Assembly: GCA_949358305.1 (NCBI GenBank)
Contig: OX442319.1
Span: 10,166,001-10,230,000 of the forward strand
Length of the DNA: 64,000 bases
Direction of reading: 5' to 3'
Source: Strigamia acuminata
Lineage: Eukaryota > Arthropoda > Chilopoda > Geophilomorpha > Linotaeniidae
Of this stretch, positions 1-9,182 are shown piece after piece. The translations under genes and the position numbers were made by a program. Position 1 is the first letter of the stretch. The number at the start of each line of letters is the position of its first letter. The notes beneath the pieces were generated by a model. The model made no database searches. It saw only the letters and a program-made list of their open reading frames with translations, and was not told where the DNA came from.

Positions 1-110
1 TTTCCTCCTTGCGAATGTTCTTGTAGTTTGAATTGAATATTTCTTGTTCGAACCGAACTGCTTGGTTATTCACAACTTCTGTAGATTGTTTTACAGCTTG
101 TTTTTGGTGC

Positions 111-223
111 AGATGTCGACGATGCAGAAGAATTTCATCCGGGAGCACGTCGGAGGGCACGTCGTTTGGCTCGTCGACGGACCTGACGGAGAGCTGCGTG
201 AGCGGCGACGACTCGTAAACGCA
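111..223 (+). CDS. possible internal exon, unknown protein
   Basis: A pyrimidine-rich stretch ending TTTTTGGTGCAG is followed by an open segment of about 113 bases that ends at GCAG|GTGTGT, a fair splice donor. The segment is GC-rich against an AT-rich background. Two frames are open; one gives an arginine/acid-rich peptide, the other a serine-rich peptide ending at 218. I recognise neither. The 40 bases before it (63-103) also occur, inverted, at 23,201-23,245, so this may be part of a repeat instead of a gene. Confidence 0.2.
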
Positions 224-500
224 GGTGTGTCTGCAACTCTGCAAGCCACCGAGAGTTTTTATAACAAACAACAAATTTATAACAAACTTTTTTAAATGAC
301 ACAAAATTGCCCCTTAATTACAGTGAAAATTAAAATTTCGATAAATTTCGACAATACTAGTAGATAATGTTGGTAAATTTATTTCCATTAAAAAACAAAA
401 AGTTAAACCTATTTACACTCAATCAATTCAATTAAATTATTCTACATTTCTCGCTCCGTGTCTTCTCTAACTTTTTTCGTTCCATGACATTGCCGTAATT

Positions 501-680
501 TCATTTTTGATGAAATAGATGAATTGCATTTGGGTTGTCGGCATTTTTGTCAGGATGACAACCCAGTGCCTTCTTTCTGTACGCTTTTTTGATCTCTTTC
601 TCTTTTGCATCTGGATGGATACCAAGTAGGTTGTATAAATCCAACTGAAGAATATCCTTATCGGTATCTTTAAGCGCCAT
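501..680 (-). pseudogene. DNAJC17-like J-domain fragment
   Basis: A 59-codon frame starts at the ATG at 680 and matches the N-terminus of the spliceosome-linked co-chaperone DNAJC17. It reads DLYNLLGI, then KKAYRKKAL, the diagnostic HPD (in GCHPDKN), and NPNA..LFHQ, in the family's order and spacing. Known members continue from LFHQ into a helix and a charged coiled coil; here the frame meets TGA right after FHQK and no splice donor is seen. About 35 bases on, another frame gives KKVREDTERE, which resembles the family's later coiled coil. I read this as a pseudogene with a deletion, possibly processed since no intron is seen. A true exon with an unseen donor is less likely. Confidence 0.7.
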
Positions 681-1388
681 GTCTGGATAAACTGCGTGTG
701 GAAAGAGTCAACAAACTTGTTTTATTTTCCCGATGATTGCATTTAGATTTAGGAAAATTTTGCCATGGCAGCCAGGCCTAAAAATCTTATTTTATTTTTT
801 GTACAATTTGATTCCACGATTCTACAATTCTACGATAGAAAAATATAAAAAATATATGGTATATTCAAGTTTATCTCAGCAAAATTCGCCATTTTTACGC
901 AAAAAGTTTCAAATTGCCGCTACTAGGGTGCGTATTTGCACTTGGATTCGAGGCTAGATCTATCACGTGATTTCTTCACCATTTCCATCGATTTTTCCGC
1001 GTCATTCGGAGCTTGAATTTCACTGAAATACCGCGGTGGTTGGCGTGTTAAAAGCAATATTGGGTGGGCACATTTGCCAATTGACCGTAGGCGAGTAAAT
1101 TTTCTAGACATTTATGTTTATTCAGTGGCTTAAGATTCGGTCCGGTGGCTCGCAGCTTGTTGGGTTTTTTGCTCCGTTGCGGATGCGGTTGAAAATGGCG
1201 GCAGGCAGAAAACACATTTATTACGGTTGTTTCTCCTGAACTATTTCTTGTAATTTACAACAAGTAATAATACAGTAGTTGTAATATACAACTGCAAATA
1301 CTGTGTGTTGTCAATTTGTGTGATTAATAATATAATTGTTATTACTTATTTTTATGTTTAAGCTTTTAAATTCTTAATTCTAAATTTA
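681..1388. other. non-coding, upstream part of a dispersed repeat
   Basis: No gene is supported here. From about 900 the sequence resembles 6,440-6,765 and 30,690-31,149: a GATTTCTTC block, then AAAATGGCGGC near 1,190. It is the 5' flank of the repeat module that starts at 1,389. Confidence 0.5.
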
Positions 1389-1572
1389 GGGGTGTAAAAT
1401 CCAACTCTCCACCTCCTCGTGGTCACCCCTGGGTAGTTTGTTGGTCTTACATGAAGCCACAAACTAGCTAAAAGAGAGCTCTGGTTTTCTGATTTCAAAA
1501 ATTGAGTAAACTGTACTCTGATTATGACTCAGGTATCGTAAGACTGCATTCTAATGTACGAGTGCAGCATTC
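1389..1572 (+). repeat. dispersed repeat R, copy 1 (possible structured RNA)
   Basis: This is the most diverged of four copies of a conserved ~180 bp module. It contains AGGGGTG...CACCCCT, which can form a hairpin; then TAGTTTGT...ACAAACTA, an 8 bp stem found only in this copy; then AGCTAAAAGAGAGCT; then CTGCA...TGCAG. The conserved core is CTCCTCGTGGTCACCCCTG. No protein frame is shared by all copies. It could be a SINE-like repeat, a structured RNA gene or a promoter module. Confidence 0.6.
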
Positions 1573-2136
1573 ACCACGTCTGATAAATCTGCCTACATAT
1601 AAATTGTTAATGTTAAAACTTGCACTGCCTTGAAAACCTAGAATTTTGAGGGGCAAATACCAGGTGCCAGGTCGCCATGGCGCCTAAAAATTCTTGCCTG
1701 GCTCCTAGATTTAAAAAAATTTAAAATCAAATAGACACATACAGCCTGAGAAAACGGGGCTGGCGCCCGAATTGTTTCCTAACCTAGGAATTAAATAAAA
1801 ACTCGTGGTAATAAACAAAAAAAAATCCAAATAATTTGGGTGATGACGAAATATTTTAATGTCGGCGGCTTAGTCGCTTCAAACTACTCGGATTCCATCG
1901 CTGCGGTTACCATTTCCGCCTCTGAATGGTCGGTTGACGACAACTCCCCAGAGTGCAGCCAGCGGAGACGAACTCGGATCGGCCTTCCGCTGCAGCGGAT
2001 GCAGCAGTCGGTAACGGTGGCGGCAGCGAGCGTGGATCGGTCTGCGACGGCGGCGAGTCCGTATAAATTCCCCTCCGTCAGTCAGGTTGGCGAACCACAC
2101 TTAAATTTGGCTTTATCTCACGTGGCACCTTCTCTA
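1573..2136. other. unassigned; GC-rich patch at 1860-2100
   Basis: Most of this is AT-rich and featureless. A GC-rich patch at about 1,860-2,100 has open frames of 102 codons (plus) and 73 codons (minus), but neither resembles a protein I know and no splice context decides between them. The last nine bases (2,128-2,136) are the left target duplication of the next element. Confidence 0.3.
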
Positions 2137-3129
2137 GGGATGGACTAATCGGCAGCTGTCAATCGGCAGCTGTCAGCTGGCAGCTGGCAGCTGACGAATC
2201 GGATTATGTCGCTAATCCGCAAAAAACGCCGAAACTAATCGGCAGCTGGCAGCTGTCAATCGTCAGCTGCCGCCGATTTTTGGCTCCGATTTTCGACCGT
2301 CAGCTGCGCCGGTTTTTGGCCGACAGCTGCCGGTAGCTGCGTCGGTTTTAGACCGGCAGCTGCGCTGGTTTTGACCGGCAGCTGGGCCGGTTTTGGGCCG
2401 GCAGCTGCGCCGGTTTTCGATCGTCAGCTGCCGGCGATTTTTGACGTACAGCTGACGATTTTTGGCCGGCGATTTTGGCCCGACAGTATTTCATTTCATT
2501 TGTAGTATTTATTTCATTTATATTTATTAATTTATATTTGTATTCATTTGTATTCATTTATATTCATTTATATTCATATATATTTATATTCATATTTATT
2601 TGTAGTATTTCATTTCATATTTTGTAGTATTTCACGTGTATTTCATGTGTATTTCATAGCGCTGACGGTCGAAAACCAGCAGCTGACGGTCAAAAATCGT
2701 CGCAACTGCCGGTCAAAAATCGACGCAGCTGCCGATCTAAAACCGGCGCAGCTGCCGGTCAAATACACGATCGAAAATGCTGCCATCAAATTCAAAAATC
2801 GTCAGCTGTAAGTCAAAAATCGGCGGCAGCTGACGATCGAAAATTGCCGGCAACTGACGATCGAAAACCGGCGCAGCTGCCGGCCCAAAACCGGCCCAGC
2901 TGCCGGTCTAAAACCGACGCAGCTACCGGCAGCTGTCGGCCAAAAACCGGCGCAGCTGACGGTCGAAAATCGGAGCCAAAAATCGGCGGCAGCTGACGAT
3001 TGACAGCTGCCAGCTGCCGATTAGTTTCGGCGTTTTTTGCGGATTAGCGACATAATCCGATTCGTCAGCTTCCAGCTGCCAGCTGACAGCTGACAGCTGA
3101 CGATTGACAGCTGCCGATTAGTCCATCCC
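2137..3129. mobile_element. 993 bp foldback (long-TIR) DNA transposon, non-autonomous
   Basis: The element begins GGGATGGACTAATCGG and ends with the inverse, CCGATTAGTCCATCCC. The arms (about 2,137-2,490 and 2,660-3,129) are near-complete inverted copies of each other, joined by an AT-rich centre of TATTCATTT repeats. The arms are packed with the palindrome CAGCTG in patterns such as GGCAGCTGCGCCGG. It is flanked by a perfect 9 bp direct repeat, CCTTCTCTA, at 2,128-2,136 and 3,130-3,138. A 9 bp duplication with long inverted ends fits Mutator-like foldback elements; that class assignment is an inference. There is no transposase. Confidence 0.85.
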
Positions 3130-3138
3130 CCTTCTCTA

Positions 3139-4217
3139 GATTCCCATTACCTTAGAAAATATAAAAATCTTTTAAAAAAAATATCAAACAAAAACAAATA
3201 AAAAAAAGTACAAATCTGTTTCTTCATTCAGAACTGTCTTCTGAAGCCAACTGGAATTTATAAAATCTTTATTGTCCAAAGTATTGGATTGAATAAATCT
3301 ACGTGGAGGTGATTCATAAGCGACCTCCATCTCAAAAATCATGTCCTTGAGTTGCTGACTAATCGGTCTGTTGTTATTTGTCTAATCCCAAGTTGCTTTA
3401 ATCCCCTTCCAACCCCAAACAAATCATCCAGGGGTCAGCTGACAGTTGACAACAACTGGAATGCAAATAAAAAAATGTTACTGATTCATTCCGTAAGCTT
3501 GTTTTTAAAGGCTTTTATTTAACTTGACTTGAACGTTTGTTTGTGTCAACGTCCGGTCACGTGACCTGTAATGTTTCAACTTCCGGTACTTCCGGTTTGT
3601 GTAATTTCTCAAAAAAAATGAATTAAAAAATTAATCAGACGATTGGAAAGTAGACTTTTCTGGTGCAGTTTTTTGTCTACTTTCCAATTTTCATGATAAA
3701 ATTTGTATTAAAAGTAGTTAAAAGGGAGGAAAAGCTAAATTACGGCGAAATGTAACAAAAAACAGCGCCACCTGGCGGATCCCGTGTCTTTTAATGGATG
3801 CCAAAATGTTCGCCGATACTAATTTTGATGTTTTCGATACTAAAAAAAGGTTCTAAAAATTCTGAAACCAGGCTAAACCTGGTAAAAACAAAAATTCTTA
3901 TCTGCCCATATATTTTGTTTTTTAATATTATTTAGAAAAGTACTTTGTTGAAGGTTTTTTGGCACGATCACGGCAATCACGAAACAATCTGCAATAGTAG
4001 CGCACTCTGACGGCGATTTGAACACCAATATAAAAGCCTTTTTCAAAAACTTGGTTTTTTATATTTACTTGTTCACATGTAAGAATGTTCTTTGGTAACA
4101 GGACAGCCATTAAATTGATTGTAATAAAGATAGACAAATGTTTTTAAAAAATTTCTTTCTTTTATGATTTGTTTTAATTCTGTTTGATGTTAAAAAGAAG
4201 GATAAAACACTCATCAG
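3139..4217. other. intergenic, downstream of the zinc-finger gene
   Basis: No coding gene is supported. A 69-codon minus frame at 3,928-4,137 has no recognisable features. AGCGCCACCTGGCGG at 3,764-3,778 matches the CTCF core on the minus strand, and ETS-like CTTCCGG sites lie near 3,580. Confidence 0.35.
3764..3778 (-). promoter_or_regulatory. CTCF-like motif
   Basis: On the minus strand it reads CCGCCAGGTGGCGCT, which fits the insect CTCF core AGGTGGCGC. It lies about 440 bp beyond the 3' end of the zinc-finger gene. The match is by sequence only. Confidence 0.35.
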
Positions 4218-5680
4218 TCATTCGTTACTGAATTTCTCAAAAAATCGCTTTTTCCAATGATTGGTTTTAGCCACATATTTCGTATCCTGCAATCAAGAAT
4301 TTAATTTCAGCGAAATTTATTACTAGAATTAATTCATAAAAAAAAAAGATTTACCTGTTGTGGCTCAGGTTTTGGTTCCGTCACTGTAGGTGTGAATTGC
4401 AATCGAATACGCAAGAGAAAAGCAGACTGCAAATTAAATACACATTTATGTTCGATTAAAAAGCAACAACAAATCGACAAAAATCTAAATCCTACCTTAG
4501 AGAATGGCTCGAAATCGGACTCTGCTAAAGGTGGTGATGGTGGTGTCGGCAGTGGGTTCATAAAGACAGGGAGCACCTACACGCAAATAAATAAATAAAT
4601 AAATAAATTGAAAATTAATGATATATAATTTTAAGCACATCGCTTACTTTTTTCGACCGGTTACTTCGGCGCACTCTTATTGGTCGACTTTCTTCATTCA
4701 ATTTTATAACCGGATAGGGCGCATATCTATTAGTTCTGGCTGATCGGGTAATAGGAGGTGAAATAGGAGGTTCAAAGAGTGTGGAGGGTCGAGAAATAGG
4801 TGTAATAGGACGTTCAATGAGTGTGGACTCGTTCAATTCTTCTGAATCTCTTCTTCTGGCTCTCTGAAACGAAAGAAAAATTATTAAATCGAAGTAATTT
4901 TTTATTTTTGCTTTTATTATTACCAGTCGTAATAATCTTTCGTGTGTGCACATGTGGTTGTGGGTGTCGCAATGTCGAGACATGTTAGACACGTGGTCGG
5001 TTGCATAATTGCAATTTAAAGCGGTACATTTCAATTCCTTTTTGCCGGTGTGTTTGAGCTCGTGGCGAGTTAGTTGCGCTTTCTTGTTGAAACTTCTGTC
5101 GCATTTGGCGCACACGTATCGCCCGTTCGAGTGAAATTCACGAGCGTGCTGTTGCAACTCGAATTTCGTGTGAAAAGAGAAGTCGCAGCACGTTAACGGC
5201 GCTTCCGATTTGATGTGCAATTTCCTAAAATGGCGCGTCAAGTTTCCCGTCCGTCTACTTTTGTAGGAACAAAGACTCGTTTTGCAACGATCTGTCGAAG
5301 AAAATCAAATCAAAACTAAACACAAAGTATATATAATATATATATATAATATAATATATTATAAACACAAAATACTTACACCAATCGGTGCTCGTTGCTT
5401 GACGGTCGTCCATTCCGTCTTCATTGTCCGATTCTTCGTCTGTTACGTAACTTTGATCGGTTTTGAGTTTGTCTTCTTTCTCGGTTTTGATTTCCATTGC
5501 GGTGTTTATGCAATAACCTCTGCTGGTACTGTCGTAGAATCCAGAGTCTTGCGTTGAGATTTGTTGATCTTCGATGGCGCCTCGTGACTCGTGATTCGAT
5601 GGCGAATTGAGAATCGCCGTTTCGGTTCGGTCTTGCGGCGAATCATCGGCGGATTGGAGTCCGTCGACGGTCGTGTCCAT
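4218..5680 (-). CDS. C2H2 zinc-finger protein, six coding exons
   Basis: The exons are 5680-5380, 5291-4924, 4863-4648, 4576-4496, 4426-4355 and 4286-4218. All five introns are GT-AG and all phases agree, giving 368 residues from the ATG at 5680 to the TGA at 4218. Residues 1-100 are acidic and disordered, with an IKTE SUMO-type motif at 64-67. C2H2 finger 1 is at 103-126 (C-x4-C). A second finger-like segment has adjacent cysteines and looks degenerate. Classical finger 3 is at 161-181 (C161, C164, H177, H181) and finger 4 at 189-211 (C-x4-C). Then come a basic RARRR stretch, proline-rich repeats (ERPITPISRP, FEPPISPPITR) and a basic C-terminus. It is probably a nuclear DNA- or RNA-binding regulator. 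I cannot name an orthologue. The exon structure is strong; the function is inferred from the fingers. Confidence 0.85.
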
Positions 5681-6765
5681 CGGGGTTGGCGTTGGTTGGA
5701 TCGGTGAAATTAAATGTGCAATTGGCTGCTTTTTTTCGCGGAGAAATAGTGAGAATGACTCGTGGACCGTTCAAGATGGATAGGTTTGAACGTGTTTTTT
5801 GGAATCTCGTGACTCGTCATAATCGGATTAAAAATCAGCCACTTAGGTGGAAAATGTAAAAAACTGAACCAATTAGGCTTATTTCCAAGGATCCGGAACG
5901 TGGATTATTTTCGTTCGAAAAATGCGTAGTGCATTCGTGCGGAGTGCTGCCGTGAAGTTTCAGGGGAGCATTTGTTAAGCGATGCAATTTTATTTCGATT
6001 TTATTCCGATTTTATTCCGAGTTTATTGCACACAAAAAATTGAGATTTCTTCCAGTTAACTGACAAATGAGTACTGCTAAATAGTTCTGGGTTGTGGGGA
6101 TTAGGCAACTGACAAGTGACCTTTTCTAGCAGAAGAAAGACCCCATGTGGTTCCCATGCATTTCAAAACAATCATTTCTTCCAAGAAAAAATTTTGGAAT
6201 TTTTTAATACAATTAGGGGTCCCAAAAAGGGTACGAAACGGGCTCCTTTTCGACCCAAAAGTTTGTTTTAGCCAAAATTAACTTCTATTAGCAAAGAATT
6301 TATATTTTTTTAGATTTGTTTTGCTAAAAAAATGCATTATTTTTGTTTTTTAGATTTTTTCTACATTGTAGTTTCGAAATTTTAATGAAAACCATTTTAT
6401 TTCGGATCAATTATGTTCAAGTTTTAGCAATACCCTTCATTTTGCATTACCGCCGGCAGAGCGCGTATGACTTATACGAGGCTATGTACGTCACATGATT
6501 TCTTCTTCATTCTCGCAGCTCACTCGTCGCGAAGTATGGACTTGAATTTATAGACTCGGTTCTATTTTAACACTTCTATTAGTCCAGTTACTCGGTGTTG
6601 GATCTGAATTTCTGGTCGTCGTTGTGCTTGAAAATGGCGGCGATAAAGAACAAATTCTTATTTCGGTTCCAATTATATTTAACGGCATGTTGTGAGTATT
6701 ATTCCGAGTACGAACAAAATGTATGGTTTAGTTAATTCGCATATTTTAATTTTTCACTTGCATTT
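5681..6765. other. upstream region of the zinc-finger gene, then repeat flank
   Basis: The first ~80 bases (5,681-5,760) before the zinc-finger ATG hold the 5' UTR or promoter; no TATA box stands out. From about 6,160 the sequence is shared with 27,640-27,770 and 30,210-30,380 (TTAGGGGTCCC/TTAGGGCCCC followed by GGGCTCCTTTTCG), and from 6,440 with the flank of repeat R. No gene is seen. Confidence 0.4.
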
Positions 6766-6949
6766 GGGGGTGTGAAAATCCAACTCTCTACCTCCTCGTG
6801 GTCACCCCTGAGTAAGCTTGTGGTCTTCGTGTCCAAGTCCAGCTAAAAGAGAGCTTCTGGTGTTCTGTTATTAAAATCTGATTATGAATGATTAAGGTGT
6901 TGTAAGACTGCATTCCACTGCATGAGTGCAGCATTTACAAAGATCTTTT
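6766..6949 (+). repeat. dispersed repeat R, copy 2
   Basis: It starts GGGGGTGTGAAAATCC and has the conserved CTCCTCGTGGTCACCCCTG core, GGGGTG/CACCCC pairing, AGCTAAAAGAGAGCT, and CTGCATTCC...TGAGTGCAG. It ends near AGATCTTTT, a T-run of the kind that ends polymerase III transcripts. The flank carries AAAATGGCGGC at about 6,630, as in the other copies. Confidence 0.65.
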
Positions 6950-7254
6950 AACATTTAATTTGTGGCATCATCTCAATTCTCAATACACTCAAGAGGTCGT
7001 GTATTACTTAAGGCTTTCATTCAATTTCTGCAATGTGTGGGTGCCAAATATACTACACAATAAAACATTTTATCACAAGTTATTTTAATGATTTTATTTC
7101 TAGGCCTATAAATACAAACAAATAATAAGTTAGAAAAAATAACAAAAAAATATCAACCATTTGAAAGAATGTTATTTTTCAAAAATATATTAGGAATTTT
7201 TGGTTCAAAACAGTGACATTAAGTAAAAATCACTTCTTCGAGTGTACCAGCCAT

Positions 7255-7470
7255 CTCTCACTCCCGCTGCTGCAACATTTGGAGTTTCTCACGCACCAAC
7301 TGCTCGATAACGAACGACATACCATTCAAATTGATAAGTATGAGAGAGACACCTTGCAGTCGGTGCAGCGTTGCTGGCAGAGTTTTAGCATCGAGTGCGC
7401 GGTGAGAGTGAGGGGGCTCTGGGCGGTGTTGTATGCGGTGCTGTTCTTCACCATTTGCTGGGCGTCAGAT
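7255..7470 (-). pseudogene. family B gene relic (copy B1)
   Basis: Read on the minus strand, one frame gives DAQQMVKNSTAYNTA...MLKLCQQRC and stops near 7,331. A second frame continues with LINLNGMSFVIEQL. Both parts align in order with the copy at 35.9-36.5 kb (DAKQMMLNSISYNKA...MLKTCKQQC, then LINQTAISFVLHRI). The switch of frame shows this copy is broken. The family's function is unknown. Confidence 0.6.
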
Positions 7471-7949
7471 AATAATTATTATCGGGATCTTGGTACATCT
7501 TCGTACATCTCGAATTATTATCTCGTTCCCCATTGGGGAACGAAACTTTCTTGCGGTAGCCGTGGAAGTTTTTAAGATCAACAGGCGCTGAGAAATATTT
7601 CGTCTGCAATAAAAAGAAAAGTAAGATGAAAAATAAAGAAATTTCGAGGTCGGTGTTAAACACTTACATTCGGAAGACAACTCATCTCTTATACGTCTAA
7701 GATATGCCGGTGAGTGGTCTCATCACCAGTCATCACATAATTTGAATAAACCTAAAATAACTATAAAAAACCTTAAATAAACCTATAACAACTATAAAAA
7801 ACCTTAAAAAAATCTAGAACAACTATAAAAAATCTTGAATAAACCTAAAACAACTATAAAGAACCTAGAAAAATTAGAATAAGTACAAGTAAAACCCACA
7901 TAAAACTCAAACTAAATGAAACCAAAAAACCAAAACCAAAAAAGTTAAA
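7471..7949. other. non-coding between family B copies
   Basis: AT-rich, with a degenerate repeat of the type AACCTATAACAACTATAAAAA (about 7,740-7,870). It may include the intron and 3' end of copy B2. No separate gene is seen. Confidence 0.3.
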
Positions 7950-8117
7950 ATAAAATCAACAGAATAATTTGTGAAATTCTACCTTCGGCAATATCTTCAT
8001 AACTTTCCAAAAGTTTTTTATATTCCCATCAATGATTGTTTTCAACGATTCACACGCATTCATTGCGTTGGTTTTCCTTCTAGCGTTGCCGATGCTCTCG
8101 TGGATTATATCAACATT
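7950..8117 (-). pseudogene. family B copy B2, 3' part, split by the retrotransposon
   Basis: The minus strand reads NARRKTNAMNACESLKTIID, matching HHRRKTNETNACKSVKTIV of the 36 kb copy, then in another frame LLESYEDIAE up to a donor GAAG|GTAGAA at about 7,982. The 5' half of this exon lies at 23,020-23,095, beyond the LTR element. Besides the insertion, the exon has an indel before LLESYED, so it may already have been a pseudogene. Confidence 0.7.
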
Positions 8118-9138
8118 TGTAATGAGCTCAAATTACTGTGAAGAATATTAACAATAAAACTAAACTCATTGATGCCGTGCCAGGACTTATACAAATACTT
8201 CTCAAAATAACTTTATATTAACTCAAATGATAGGAGAAATAATGACTCAATTATTTCTCAATTAACAGACGATTTATTCAAACTTAGAATAAACACTAAA
8301 TCAAATACAAGATATTAAAATACGGATATTATTTTGTGATAAAATGATAAATTAGACGACTGAAGAAATAATTTACTAAAAGAAATATAATTAAAAGCAA
8401 AGGAAAACGATAAAGAATCCAGTCGATTCGACGACTCCACTTCTCGGGAACGCCGAACGCTTGGACTCGCTTCGCTCGACGCTCGGCTCGGCTTCGGCGT
8501 TTCTTCAATACGGACACAATTCCGTCACAACTTCGTTCTCCTGACTCGCTCGGGCTCAATCCCGCTCTCTTCGTCCTTTCCAGGTCGCAACGTCGTCGTC
8601 GCGGCGTCGTTGCGGCTGATTCCGCTCAACAATCTCACACAGTCGCGCTCACTTCGCTTCGTCGCGAGTGAGGAAGTCTCAGTCCAACAATGGCTGTTGG
8701 CCAAGAATAGAAATCCCTCCAAACAATACTTGTTTGGCAAGATGAAACTCCCACTGTCACTAACTGAAGTAACAGCAAGAAATATCTCACAAATTGCTCT
8801 GGCAATTCGCAAGACTGAGTCCAAATACTCTGACAATCATTCACTAAATCCGCTTGTAGAATGGTGTTTTCTCAGGAAGATTTTGGTGACTGGTTGCTCT
8901 CAAAGTAGGTTTTTAAACTGAGGAGTTTTTCTGCTCCTCACAGGAAGTGTTTCCTGCTCCGGGAGGTTGCGGGCTGGTTTCCTTGGCGACCACCCACAAT
9001 TCCTCCCACCCTGCCTACCTCCCTTTATCTAGACAGGAAATCATAAAAAATATAAAATAAAATAAAACAATCTCCAATTTAATATTTTATTTCGGGCTCA
9101 TTCCCGACACTTCATTAGTGACCACTAGGGTCACTACA
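8118..9138 (-). repeat. 3' LTR
   Basis: It has the same length and ends as 21,999-23,019, offset by 13,881 bases. It contains a GC/CpG-rich stretch at about 8,430-8,660 inside AT-rich flanks, and a TATAAAG on the minus strand near 8,210. Its 103-codon open frames on both strands are identical in the two LTRs and have no protein-like features. Confidence 0.95.
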
Positions 9139-9152
9139 CCTCCCCTCTTTTT
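9139..9152 (-). promoter_or_regulatory. polypurine tract (plus-strand primer)
   Basis: On the element's coding strand it reads AAAAAGAGGGGAGG and directly abuts TGTAG, the start of the 3' LTR. This is the expected place and composition for the RNase H-resistant primer. It fixes the LTR border, hence the 4 bp target duplication. Confidence 0.9.
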
Positions 9153-9182
9153 AGGAAGGTTCTCCGATTCTTCCTTCCCTTC

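Noticed and set aside
8329-8921. 103- and 76-codon frames inside the LTRs as genes
   Set aside because: They occur identically in both LTRs, on both strands over the same GC-rich stretch, and resemble no protein.
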